From Nocardia vaccinii NBRC 15922 (lineage in GTDB: Bacteria; Actinomycetota; Actinomycetes; Mycobacteriales; Mycobacteriaceae): 64,000 bases of DNA. The translations under genes were made by a program, and so were the position numbers. The notes below the pieces were generated by a model. It was not told where the DNA came from. It made no database searches and saw nothing but the letters and a program-made list of their open reading frames with translations. Below, in pieces: positions 16,401-24,104 of the stretch (its first letter is position 1; each line of letters begins with the position of its first letter). The stretch spans positions 124,001 to 188,000 of the forward strand of contig NZ_BDCC01000035.1 in assembly GCF_001613305.1 (NCBI RefSeq). The letters are read 5' to 3'.

Positions 16401-19400
16401 GGCGGTGGTCTTGACCGTTCCGTTGGGCTGCACCTCGACCGTGACCGATTTCCCGTTCCGGCCGAAGAATTCGACGCTGTGGTCGTTGGTCTTCGGCGTC
16501 GAGGAACCCGGGGTGATCCGGCTGAGGAAACCGGGCTTGTCCGGGGGCGCCGGCGGGTGGATGGTGAAGCGGTGCGGATCATCTCCGCTGCGCCCCACCA
16601 GAATCGGGCCGCCATCGGATTTGATCAGGTGGGTCGTGCCGTCGGTGGAGCTGGCGAGCAGATCGCCGTCGGAGTTCTTGTTCCACGATCCGCGATCGGT
16701 CTGCACGATGTGGGTGCTGCCGTCGGGATGGGTGACGATCGTCGGGCGGTCCGGACCGAATTCGACCTTGCCGCCGTCCGGGGTGTGGATGGTGTGCTGT
16801 CCCGACGGCGAGCCGAATTCGGTTGTGCCATCCGGCTTCACGGTGGTGGTCGATCCGTCCGGACCGGTGGTGCGCACCCCGCCGCCGGACAGTGTGGTGT
16901 GCGTGGTCTGATCGGGGCGCCCGAACGTCTGCTCTTCGAACTTGCCCGCACCCTTGCCGGGTTTGCCTGCGGGAGTGCCGGTTTCGTGGCCGTCCGCACC
17001 GACGAACCGAACCGTCCCGCCATCCGCGGAGATCGAGATGCCGTGGTCCTCGCCCGGCCGGACGACCGTGATGTTGCCGTCGGAGTCGACGGTGTGCCGG
17101 GTGCCGTCGTGCGAGGTGGCGGTGATGGTGCCGTCGTCGTTCTTCGTCCAGCTGTGCCTGTCGGTCGGCACGGTGTGTTCGGTGCCGTCCGGCCGGGTGA
17201 CGATGGTCGGTTGCCCCAGCTCGGATTCCACCTTCGTACCGTCGGGGCGGTAGGTGGTCTTCTTGCCGTTCGCGGAGTTGACCTCGGTCTCGCCGTTCGG
17301 CTTGACGGTGACGTTCGATCCGTTCGAGCCCGGAATCCGCACCGAACCGTCCCGCCCGAAGTTGTGCGGGGATGCGGATCCGCCGCCCTCGACGCCGCCG
17401 TGCACGCCGACGAAGACGAAACCGTCCTGCACCTGGACCTCGGTGCCGTCCGGCAGGCGGACGGTGATGCTGCCGTCCTTGTTCCGCTTCCAGGTGGGGT
17501 TGTCGTTGTCCTGCGAGTCGCCGCGGTTGCTCCCAGGGGCGGGTTCGGTGTGCGAGCCGCCGTCGTCGGACCGAGATCCGTAGGGGGCCAACGGCGGATC
17601 CGACCGGTTCGATCCGCCGCCGACCCCGGCGCGCGGACCGTTGCCGGTTGTGACCGGATCGTCGTTCGAGCCGCGACCGCCGCCGGACTGGGTGGTGCCG
17701 GTCGTGCCGTCGTCGAGGGACCGACCGCCGGAGTTGCCGGTACTCGACGAGCCGGTTCCCGGAGTCGCGGTGACCCGGGTCGGTGTGGAGGTGCCGTCCC
17801 CGGTCAGGTTGACCGTCGAGCGCGAACCGCCCTGCACCGACGAGCCGACCGGCGTGTTCTTGACCGAGGCCGCGATCGGGTTGCGCGTCCCGGTGCCGCC
17901 CGTATCACCCGACCCGGTGGAGTTCGCGGCCCGGATCGGTGAACTGTTGCTGGTCGTACTCGTGTCGGAGGACGAAATCGGCCGCACCGCACTGGAATTG
18001 GTCGACAGGTCGGAGCCGAACTGCGATCCGCCGGAGAAGGACGGTGTGGCCTTCGGGGTGATCGGGCTCACCGGCGAAAGGTCTTCCGAGCTCCACGGCG
18101 AGATGTCCGACACCGGGCTCACATCGCCGTCGCCCTGACGGGCGAGGGCGAACGAGTTCAGGTCGGTGTTCACACGCAGTACCGGACGCGCCGTGGTGCC
18201 GTCACCGGTACTCCCGGTCGTGGTGGACGATCTGATCGACGAGGACTGCGTACTGCTGGACCCGGTCGAGGACGTGCTCGCCCTACCTGCCTGGTTACCG
18301 GTGCTGCTGGTGTTGGTGGTGACGTCGGTCTTCGAACTCGACTGTGTGACCGGGCCATCGGTGACCTCGGTCTTCGAACCCGCCTGAATGGCAGGGCCGT
18401 CCGTGACATCCGACTTCGAACCCGACTGGACGACAGGGCCGTCTGTCACGTCGGTTTTCGAACTCGACTGGATCACCGGGCCATCGGTCACATCCGACTT
18501 CGAACCCGACTGGACGACAGGGCCATCCGTGACATCCGACTTCGAACCCGACTGATTCACCGGTCCGTTCGAGGGCTGCGTTCGGCCGTCCACGCCGAGT
18601 CCCGTGGACTCGCTCGACGATGAATCAGAATGCTGTTGCCCGCCAGAGGAATTCGTCTCGTTCGGTGAATTGCTCTGGGTCGACCCGGCCGGGGTGGTCG
18701 GCTTCTGGTTGTTCGGCAGCGAATCGTCCGCGCCGAAGCCGCGGCTGTTGCCGTTGGTGACGGTGGCGGGATTCTGCGTGATGGGATCTTCCTCGCCGAA
18801 GCTCCCACCCCTGGAGCCGTTGGTTACGCCGGGCGCGAATTCCGTACTGCCGCTGCGGTATCCGGTGGAGAATGTCGGCTGGGTATCGTCGCCGCCGCGG
18901 GACCCGCCGAAGAAGCTCGAGCCGGAATCCTCTCCCCCGCCGCGAGTGAAGGAATTCTCGAAACCGTCCTTCGGCGAGAACGTTCCGATCTCGAAACTCT
19001 TGGACCCTGGCGCCGCGACGATGCCGCGGTATCCGCCCAACCCACCGCCGAGGGCGCCGCGCACCGCGCCGCCTGCCCACCCCGCCCCGTTGCCGAAGGT
19101 GTCGCCCCAGTCACCGGTGATGCCCGCGGCCACCAAACTCGTCACCGCGTTGCCGAATTCGCCGCCTGCCGCGCCGACGAGGATGCCGTGGCCGGTGCGC
19201 ATCCACGGATTCGTCATATCACCGAACAACTTCGAGGACTGTTTGCCGAAGAAGTTGCCGAAGGTCTTGCTCAGCCCGCCCACCCCGGCGCCACCGGCCA
19301 TCGCGACGCCGAACTCCTTGGCGTTGAAGCTCTTTCGCTTACCGTCCGCCATCTGGCCCAGTTGCACGGCGGCGTCGACGCCGCCGGAGATGAGCGCGGA

Positions 19401-19949
19401 CTCCAGGATCCGCGCGACCCAGCCCTTGGCCAGATTCGCGAACTTCTCACCGAAGATCCGCAGCACTCGCGCGACGATCTGATCCTCGATCATCCGCGCC
19501 AGGAATCGGACCACCAGGCGGGTGGCGCTGACCTCGGCGGCCTCCACCGCGGGCGCGGTCGGCGGGAACAGCCACGCCCAGGCGATCTCGATGGCCAGCA
19601 TGATCAGCGAGATGATCACCATGAGTTTGGCGGCCTGGACCTGGGTACCCATGTCGAAGGCGGCGTCGCCCACCGAATCCATATATTTGGCAAGGGTTTC
19701 CAGCGAGGAATCCCCCTGCAGGATCTGGTCGAACATGCTCGCGATGTTCTCCCCGCCGGTCCCCTGCGGGTAGGCCGAGACCGCTACGCCCTTGGCGGAC
19801 TGCACTTCGGGGATGACCGCGCGCAGACCCTGCGCGGCGTCCTTCCAGATATGCGAGACCGCCCAGATCGCGTCTTCATCGCCATCGGGCCATTCGGTTC
19901 CCGCGACATACCCCAGCCATCGGAGCTCGGGGGGCAGATAGAGGCTCAC
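13416..19949 (-). CDS. CpnT-like 2177-aa surface or secreted repeat protein
   Basis: Residues 1 to about 310 share a domain with the 7303-aa protein: 'PPELRWLGYVAGTEWPDGDE', a following helix, 'AYPQGTGGENIASMF', and a hydrophobic run ending 'FPPTAPAVEAAEVSATRLVV'. This matches the N-terminal WXG100-like domain of CpnT-type ESX exoproteins. Next come a Ser/Thr region with six 14-residue repeats (about 464-547), roughly 730 residues of Pro-Asp-Gly-Thr beta repeats (about 825-1557), a Pro-rich stretch (about 1620-1670), Ala-rich and Leu/Gly/Ser-rich segments (about 1690-1890), a GTDGTGSG repeat (about 1910-1980) and a Lys/Arg-rich tail near 2080-2100. I see no C-terminal toxin domain, unlike CpnT. 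The start (ATG 19949) is 14 bases after the YbaB-like stop. It is most likely an exported fibre or displayed protein. Confidence 0.6.
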   Translation of the reverse strand: MSLYLPPELRWLGYVAGTEWPDGDEDAIWAVSHIWKDAAQGLRAVIPEVQSAKGVAVSAYPQGTGGENIASMFDQILQGDSSLETLAKYMDSVGDAAFDMGTQVQAAKLMVIISLIMLAIEIAWAWLFPPTAPAVEAAEVSATRLVVRFLARMIEDQIVARVLRIFGEKFANLAKGWVARILESALISGGVDAAVQLGQMADGKRKSFNAKEFGVAMAGGAGVGGLSKTFGNFFGKQSSKLFGDMTNPWMRTGHGILVGAAGGEFGNAVTSLVAAGITGDWGDTFGNGAGWAGGAVRGALGGGLGGYRGIVAAPGSKSFEIGTFSPKDGFENSFTRGGGEDSGSSFFGGSRGGDDTQPTFSTGYRSGSTEFAPGVTNGSRGGSFGEEDPITQNPATVTNGNSRGFGADDSLPNNQKPTTPAGSTQSNSPNETNSSGGQQHSDSSSSESTGLGVDGRTQPSNGPVNQSGSKSDVTDGPVVQSGSKSDVTDGPVIQSSSKTDVTDGPVVQSGSKSDVTDGPAIQAGSKTEVTDGPVTQSSSKTDVTTNTSSTGNQAGRASTSSTGSSSTQSSSIRSSTTTGSTGDGTTARPVLRVNTDLNSFALARQGDGDVSPVSDISPWSSEDLSPVSPITPKATPSFSGGSQFGSDLSTNSSAVRPISSSDTSTTSNSSPIRAANSTGSGDTGGTGTRNPIAASVKNTPVGSSVQGGSRSTVNLTGDGTSTPTRVTATPGTGSSSTGNSGGRSLDDGTTGTTQSGGGRGSNDDPVTTGNGPRAGVGGGSNRSDPPLAPYGSRSDDGGSHTEPAPGSNRGDSQDNDNPTWKRNKDGSITVRLPDGTEVQVQDGFVFVGVHGGVEGGGSASPHNFGRDGSVRIPGSNGSNVTVKPNGETEVNSANGKKTTYRPDGTKVESELGQPTIVTRPDGTEHTVPTDRHSWTKNDDGTITATSHDGTRHTVDSDGNITVVRPGEDHGISISADGGTVRFVGADGHETGTPAGKPGKGAGKFEEQTFGRPDQTTHTTLSGGGVRTTGPDGSTTTVKPDGTTEFGSPSGQHTIHTPDGGKVEFGPDRPTIVTHPDGSTHIVQTDRGSWNKNSDGDLLASSTDGTTHLIKSDGGPILVGRSGDDPHRFTIHPPAPPDKPGFLSRITPGSSTPKTNDHSVEFFGRNGKSVTVEVQPNGTVKTTASDGSTVTIKRNGSADFVAENGTKTGFGSSGRESGSKSGWQGSVAAWNKSGDEVHITAPDGTHFTVDKDKNITFGHPGDPQRTITIDPDRSITFDRPDTTTHAIGPDGTVRTETPDGTVTTIKTDGTTHFEQPDGHTTVSKPDGTAVQQGPDSPTVVAMHDGTEQTLHTDGAVTVKDPDGTTHSIGDVSNPFGGRKTTYPDGSTTTVPKAPEPSGLQERMTGPERQPVTLDRPDGTGLRVDPKGTVKVTDPNGTTYEKDAKGKVIVTGPDGEALKGGSPIESLHGTVKLSNGATLENTSNGFKVFHGESVSEVGKGGVKFTDLQGISRETRPDGMVGISEPGGSVREIRSDGSVRVTEKDGTSSGSRPDGTTWTVDKNGKVHVNDPEGVKQPPVDRDSPFVEGGRLTTPFRSRLVLPAPPPEPVVFVAPMGPMAIQFIPEADLVPPPPPPLLPPPPYPPPPPFVPPPPFQPPPFHWNPPWTSNWGGGGYGGGHHSGPDLSGLDGAARRAARDLAGVSGPSSAAAHQAAARAAAAHQAAAAAQRAAAAHIAAGLRGLNSAQLAGLSNLSNLPGLSSLGGLSGLSPSQLSGLAGLSHLSPSAMSDLLGSTGGGPLGLASLLSGLNGPGGLAGLNNMLSGLNGLSGLNGLSGLGDLSGLGGQGSAGPGAGGLSGLSNLLNSATPALNALLNALTGQNGLQSLSGPGLLNALQQNPLGSQGGSGSGADGSSTGSGSDGTGSRTDGTGSGTDGTGSGTHGTGPGTDGTGSGTDGTGSGTDGTGSGTGGAGSGTEGTGSGTDGTGDQLPGSQYGADANKSMADVTSDDGSNGAHHGSPGSLDDGTSSPDPTNQSDPTTQDDPTTQGRNGFDDQSMPSSGSGFGGSGGMGGMGGGSETAESKGPKDRKKDRKKDDRRKRKRPKAILMPSPDEGVEVEGPEADVDVKFNLGEPLLPQAGSRDPDKRKAKPKPKVMPVTTISEGEPKDSGGEPRAPSTSYRDSD
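14010..14220 (-). repeat. Gly-Thr-Asp-Gly repeat in the 2177-aa protein
   Basis: About nine tandem units of the form GTDGTGSG are encoded. The unit is eight residues with variants GTHGTGPG, GTGGAGSG and GTEGTGSG. It is Gly/Asp-rich, probably flexible and possibly calcium-binding, but no true RTX nonapeptide (GGxGxDxUx) is present. Confidence 0.8.
15280..17480 (-). repeat. PDGT beta-repeat region of the 2177-aa protein
   Basis: Roughly 730 residues contain dozens of 'PDGT' or 'DGS/DGN' turns separated by six to eight residues of alternating Val/Thr/Ile/charged composition (for example 'TTVKPDGTTEFGSPSG', 'TTIKTDGTTHFEQPDG'). Regularly spaced Asp-Gly turns between short strands suggest a beta-solenoid or beta-hairpin rod. 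The period drifts, so this is old divergence rather than a fresh DNA expansion. Confidence 0.75.
18310..18560 (-). repeat. Six 42-bp repeats encoding a 14-residue unit
   Basis: Six tandem units translate as variants of SGSKSDVTDGPVVQ (SSSKTDVTDG..., AGSKTEVTDG...). At the DNA level the 42-bp units are highly similar, with three identical in the GSKSDVTDG part. Unit number is likely to vary between strains by slippage. Confidence 0.85.
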
Positions 19950-19963
19950 GGCACAACCCGCAC

Positions 19964-20461
19964 CTACCGGTCGGTGTCGCTGATCATCGAGCGTGGGCGA
20001 ATGTCCTCGACGTCACCGTAGACCATCGCGGGTTGCTCCTCGGGACGCCGCTCGGGGGCGTCGGGGGGTGCGGTCGACGCGGGCGGGACGAGCGGCATCA
20101 ACTCGCCGAGATCCGGTGCACCGTCCAATAATTCGGACAGCTTCGGCAACCGCTCCTTGCGCTCGCGCAGCGGCTCCATGAGTTCGCGGGCCATCTTCTG
20201 TACCTTGGCGGAGGCCGCCTGGACCGACTGGGTCATCGCGGTGGCGATCTCCTCGTAGGTCAGATCCTTGATGTCGTCGGCGAATTTGGTCGCGATGAGG
20301 ATGCCGTCGGCGTTGACGGTGACCTCGATGCGCTTGTCGCACGCGGTAACCGTGGCCGTGAGCCGAGACCGGTTGCGCTGAATCTCAGCGAGGCCGGACA
20401 TTTGCTCGGCGAACGCCTCCATCATCATCGCGGCATCGGCCTGCAATCGCTCATTGCTCAT
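19964..20461 (-). CDS. YbaB-like protein heading the 2177-aa protein operon
   Basis: This 165-aa protein has an N-terminal helix (MSNERLQADAAMMMEAFAEQM), the strand pair 'RIEVTVNADGILIATKF', a helix ending 'ARELMEPLRERKERLPKL', and a disordered C-terminus. It is a paralogue of the proteins at 24867-25328 and 52545-53063, which share NADG and 'RLPxLSxxxxxxPDL'. I chose ATG 20461, preceded by GGAGG, over an in-frame start 81 bases upstream. Genes of this type lie directly before both giant CpnT-like genes, so a role in folding or targeting of those products is the likeliest inference. Confidence 0.65.
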   Translation of the reverse strand: MSNERLQADAAMMMEAFAEQMSGLAEIQRNRSRLTATVTACDKRIEVTVNADGILIATKFADDIKDLTYEEIATAMTQSVQAASAKVQKMARELMEPLRERKERLPKLSELLDGAPDLGELMPLVPPASTAPPDAPERRPEEQPAMVYGDVEDIRPRSMISDTDR

Positions 20462-20889
20462 CGGCAACCTCCACGGATCAATGCTACGGCCGAACCCCCT
20501 GAGCCGCACGTCGAGAGCCTCATCCCGGCGCACCCTCAGCAAAATCCGGACCGTTGGTCCCGCTTCCAGTGTTAACGTTCATCATGGCCGGTTCACGGTC
20601 GGTTTCGCATCGCAATGCCGAAGTTGCCCAGCCGATCTCCGGTCACATGACGGGACCGCGAGCCGCGGCCGCCGCGCCCGGGAAACCTCCAGAGAACTTT
20701 GGACGAATCGACAGTGGCGACGAGATGTCTTGACGGCCAACGACTCTCGACGTGACATAGCGCACAGGACGAGCCCACCCGCCGGCTCGGCATACCGGCG
20801 CGTCCGCGACAGGCGATTCCGCTGGTCCGAGGACATTCGCCGCGCGACGGCCGCGGGCACGCCCGACCGGACGATGCAATACTGACGCG
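20462..20889. promoter_or_regulatory. Divergent intergenic region between the ESX operon and the glycosyltransferase genes
   Basis: The 428 bases hold no gene I can support; the open frames here are Arg-rich and have no family features. The leftward end carries GGAGG before the YbaB-like ATG, and the rightward end carries an AATACT element right before the GTG at 20890. A short palindromic GTTAAC lies near 20573 but has no partner site. Confidence 0.4.
20873..20889 (+). promoter_or_regulatory. Putative -10 element of a leaderless transcript
   Basis: GATGCAATACTG sits a few bases before the GTG at 20890, with no Shine-Dalgarno sequence. The same block (GATGTAATACTG) precedes the related gene at 22521 at the same distance, while bases further upstream differ. 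This is the position expected of a -10 element for a transcript starting at the GTG. Confidence 0.4.
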
Positions 20890-22449
20890 GTGCGACGCAA
20901 CCTTGTCATTGTCCGAGCCGGCGATACGTCGATGCACGAGAAGTGGCTGGCCGGGCCGGTGGATCGGAACTGGGACCTGATCGTCAGCTACTTCGGTGAC
21001 GACCCGGACCGCTACCGGGTGCCCGACGTGGTGCGAGTGGATGCCAAGGGCCCGAAATGGCCGCCGCTCGGGCAGCTCATCCAGAATCTGGCCACGCTGG
21101 TCGGCCAGTACGACTACGTCTGGCTCCCGGACGACGACATCGATGCGGACACCGCCGCGGTCAACCTGATGTTCGACTACTGCGCCGAATACCAGCTGTC
21201 GCTGGCGCAGCCCGCGCTGACCCCGGACAGTTCCATCGTCCACCCGATCACCCGGCTCGATCCGCGATACACGTTGCGCTACACCAACTTCGCCGAGGTC
21301 ATGGCTCCCTGTCTGAGCCGGGACTTCCTGCGCCGCGCCGCCGCGGAATTCGGTGAGACCCAATCGGGTTGGGGCATGGACTACGTGTGGACGACCATGC
21401 TCGGCGAGGGCGATATCGCCATCCTCGACGCGGTTCCGATGCGGCACAGCCGGGCCCAGGGCAGCGGTCCGCTGTACGCGGCGGTGCGCGAGGCCGGGGT
21501 GGAGGATCCGCGGCAGGAATACGAAGCCTATATGGCCCGCAAGGGCGTGGTCCGCCAGCAGCAGGTGATGTATCGCGGTATCCCGGTCGGCTTTCCGGAA
21601 CCGCCGGGCCTGACCGCCCGCCGCCTGGCGTGGCAGGCCCCGTCCCCGGAGGCACTGGACCCGAAGCGCTGTGTCGTGCTGGTCCCGGTCGCGGACAAGA
21701 TCGAACCCGATTGCGCCCGTGGCCTGTTCGAACTCGAACGGCAGGGATACACCGTGTGGCGGCTGTACGGCGCGTCGGCGATCGACCAGGCCCGCAGTCA
21801 GATGGCCACCGACGCGCTCGCGGCCGGATTCGAGGAACTGATGTGGATCGATGCCGACATCGACTTCCCCGTCGACGCGGTGAACCGGTTGCGCGCACTG
21901 GATCTGCCCGTGGTCTGCGGGGTCTACGCGAAGAAGGGCAGGCGCGAGCTCGTGGTGCACTTCGAGCGCGGAACCGATCAGCTGGTGTTCGGCGAGGGCG
22001 GCGGTGTGCTGGAGATCAAATACGCCGCAACCGGATTCCTGCTCACCAAGCGCTGCGTATACGAGAAGATCGAAGCGGCGGAACAACTTCCGACCTGCAA
22101 CCGGCAGTTCGGCACCCCTACCGTGCCGTACTTCCTGCCGATGGTCGTCGACGACGGCGAGAACCCCTGGTATCTGGGCGAGGACTTCGCCTTCTGCGAG
22201 CGGGCCCGGCGCAACGGTTTCGCGATCATGGCCGATACCCGAATTCGCCTGGGCCACATCGGGCGTAACTCCTACAGCTGGGAGGAGGCCGGCACGGACT
22301 CGCCCCGCTACAGCACCTACACCTACCACCTGCACCCGCCCAAGGAACCGGACGCCGAGCAAGTGGAGGCGGCACCGGACGAGCGGGACGATGCCGCGGC
22401 GCGGCCGGAACCGGACGGCGCACTACCGGTGTCCGGACCGAATTCGTGA
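20890..22449 (+). CDS. Two-domain glycosyltransferase-like protein, copy 1
   Basis: This 519-aa protein has two halves. Residues 1 to about 220 resemble DUF707-type proteins: MRRNLVIVRAGDTSMHEKW, 'NWDLIVSYFG', and an acidic 'VWLPDDDIDADT'. Residues about 255-500 look like a GT-A fold glycosyltransferase: 'RCVVLVPVADKIEPDCARGL', 'ARSQMATDAL', the DxD-type 'WIDADIDF', 'GGVLEIKYAATGFLL' and 'LGEDFAFCERAR'. The DxD would bind a metal and a nucleotide-sugar. There is no signal peptide or membrane segment, so it is cytosolic. It is followed by a close paralogue and a single-domain relative, and lies between ESX units. The substrate is unknown; glycosylation of an exported protein or cell-surface glycan is possible. 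Confidence 0.65.
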   Translation: MRRNLVIVRAGDTSMHEKWLAGPVDRNWDLIVSYFGDDPDRYRVPDVVRVDAKGPKWPPLGQLIQNLATLVGQYDYVWLPDDDIDADTAAVNLMFDYCAEYQLSLAQPALTPDSSIVHPITRLDPRYTLRYTNFAEVMAPCLSRDFLRRAAAEFGETQSGWGMDYVWTTMLGEGDIAILDAVPMRHSRAQGSGPLYAAVREAGVEDPRQEYEAYMARKGVVRQQQVMYRGIPVGFPEPPGLTARRLAWQAPSPEALDPKRCVVLVPVADKIEPDCARGLFELERQGYTVWRLYGASAIDQARSQMATDALAAGFEELMWIDADIDFPVDAVNRLRALDLPVVCGVYAKKGRRELVVHFERGTDQLVFGEGGGVLEIKYAATGFLLTKRCVYEKIEAAEQLPTCNRQFGTPTVPYFLPMVVDDGENPWYLGEDFAFCERARRNGFAIMADTRIRLGHIGRNSYSWEEAGTDSPRYSTYTYHLHPPKEPDAEQVEAAPDERDDAAARPEPDGALPVSGPNS

Positions 22450-22503
22450 CCGAGTTTCCCGACGTCACCGGGCTCGCACGCGCACGGGCGGAGTTCGGCG
22501 ACC

Positions 22504-22520
22504 GATGTAATACTGTCGTT
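22504..22520 (+). promoter_or_regulatory. Putative -10 element before the second glycosyltransferase gene
   Basis: GATGTAATACTG lies directly upstream of the GTG at 22521, matching the block before 20890. TACTGT at 22511-22516 fits the actinobacterial TANNNT -10 pattern. The short distance to the GTG and absence of a ribosome binding site suggest leaderless initiation. Confidence 0.4.
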
Positions 22521-24026
22521 GTGCGACGTAACCTTGTCATCGTCCAAGCCACCGAAATATCGCAGCACGAGTCCTGGATGACCGGTCCGGGCCATCGGAA
22601 TTGGGATCTGATCGTCAGTTATACCGGTCCCAATGCGAAGCGTTTCCGCAGTCCTCACGCGGTGCGCATGGATTTCAAGGGCAGGAAATGGCCGCTGGTG
22701 CAGCACGTGGTACGGACCTTGGGCGATACGCTCGAGCAGTACGATCACATATGGATTCCGGACGATGATCTCCAGACCGATATGGCATCGATCAATGCGA
22801 TGTTCGATATCTGCGCCGAATACTCCTTGGCACTGGCTCAGCCCTCGCTCACGCCCGACAGTTATGTCGATCACGAGATCAGCCGGGCCGTTCCCGGTCA
22901 GGTGCTGCGGTACACGAATTACGTCGGCGGCACGGCCCCCTGCTTCAGCCGGGAATTCCTGAATCGTTGCGTATCGGATTTCGGCGCGAGAATCTCCGAA
23001 CTCGGCCTGGCGGCACTGTGGCCGACCATGCTCGGCGAACGCGATATCGCCGTGATCGATCACGCGTCGGTGCGCAACGTCCGCTCGCGGGCGATCCCGC
23101 AGCCCGCCACGGACGCGGAGCTCGAGCTCTTCGACCGGCTCATGGAGCTCGAGGGGACCGAGGCGTACGACGACGCCCCCGACGTGGATTTCGCGATCGT
23201 CGAATACCGGCGATTCCTCGATGCGAGGGGGCTGACGCCCATCGAGCCGCGGGTGCGCGGCGAGGTCGCGGCCGATCCGGACGCACCGGGCGGGCCGAAG
23301 CCGCGGCTGGAGCCGTTCTGGGTCGCATCCGATGCTCGCGAACGCCTGGACCCCGCCCGCTGCGTGATCCTGGTCCCGGTGGCCGATAGTATCGAACCCG
23401 ATTGCGCGCGTGGTCTTTTCATGCTCGAACAGCAGGGATATCCGGTGTGGCGGCTGTACGGCGCCTCCGGTATCGACCAGGTCCGCAGCCAGATGGCCAC
23501 CGACGCGCTCGCGGCCGGATTCGAAGAATTGATGTGGATCGACGCCGACATGTCCTTCCCGGCCGAGGCGGTGAACCAACTGCGCACCCTGGACCTGCCG
23601 ATCTCCTGCGGCATCTACACCAAGAAGGGGCAGCGCGAACTGGTCGTCCACCTCGAGCCGGGCACCGAGCGGCTGACCTTCGGCGAGGGCGGCGGCCTGG
23701 CCAAGATCAAATACGCCGCCACCGGATTCCTGCACACCCGGCGGCACATCTACGACGAGATCCAGGAGCACGAGCAACTGCCGACGTGCAACAAGCATTT
23801 CGGCCGCCCGGTCGTCCCGTACTTCCTGCCGATGGCCGTTCCGGTGGGCGAGAACTTCTGGTATCTGGGTGAGGATTTCGCGTTCTGCGAGCGTGCCCGC
23901 CGGTGCGGTTACGACATCATCGCCGATACCAAGATCCGGTTGGGTCACATCGGGCGGCGGACCTACGGCTGGGAGGATGCGGGCAGTTCCCAGGAACGGT
24001 TCGCCAGCTTCACCTTCAACTTCTGA
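22521..24026 (+). CDS. Two-domain glycosyltransferase-like protein, copy 2
   Basis: This 501-aa protein is a diverged copy of the one encoded at 20890-22449, with the same two halves: MRRNLVIVQATEISQHESW and 'IWIPDDDLQTD' in the DUF707-like half, then 'RCVILVPVADSIEPDCARGL', 'WIDADMSF', 'GGLAKIKYAATGFLH' and 'LGEDFAFCERAR'. A GTG at 22446 overlapping the previous stop would add 25 residues; I prefer 22521 because the homologous N-terminus begins there and the upstream block is shared. The linker between halves is longer than in copy 1. The gene arose by tandem duplication but has diverged over its whole length, so the two may have different acceptors. Confidence 0.65.
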   Translation: MRRNLVIVQATEISQHESWMTGPGHRNWDLIVSYTGPNAKRFRSPHAVRMDFKGRKWPLVQHVVRTLGDTLEQYDHIWIPDDDLQTDMASINAMFDICAEYSLALAQPSLTPDSYVDHEISRAVPGQVLRYTNYVGGTAPCFSREFLNRCVSDFGARISELGLAALWPTMLGERDIAVIDHASVRNVRSRAIPQPATDAELELFDRLMELEGTEAYDDAPDVDFAIVEYRRFLDARGLTPIEPRVRGEVAADPDAPGGPKPRLEPFWVASDARERLDPARCVILVPVADSIEPDCARGLFMLEQQGYPVWRLYGASGIDQVRSQMATDALAAGFEELMWIDADMSFPAEAVNQLRTLDLPISCGIYTKKGQRELVVHLEPGTERLTFGEGGGLAKIKYAATGFLHTRRHIYDEIQEHEQLPTCNKHFGRPVVPYFLPMAVPVGENFWYLGEDFAFCERARRCGYDIIADTKIRLGHIGRRTYGWEDAGSSQERFASFTFNF

Positions 24027-24037
24027 TCTCCCGTTCC

Positions 24038-24071
24038 GATCTCCCGCGACCGCGTGGGGTCGCGCGGGATC
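24038..24071. terminator. Hairpin between glycosyltransferase genes 2 and 3
   Basis: Arms at 24038-24051 (GATCTCCCGCGACC) and 24058-24071 pair over 14 positions with one mismatch and one G-T pair, around a six-base loop. It has no T-run. It may reduce read-through into the third gene or mark its separate regulation. Confidence 0.45.
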
Positions 24072-24104
24072 AGGGAGCATACTTCGACGAGGGAGTGAAC
24101 TTCG

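Noticed and set aside
14010..18560. Repeats in the 2177-aa gene considered as a CRISPR array
   Set aside because: Units are in frame, encode conserved residues and have no unique spacers of constant length.
22446..22520. GTG at 22446 as the start of the second glycosyltransferase
   Set aside because: It would add 25 residues not found in the paralogue. The overlap with the previous stop makes it possible, but the shared block before 22521 is better evidence.
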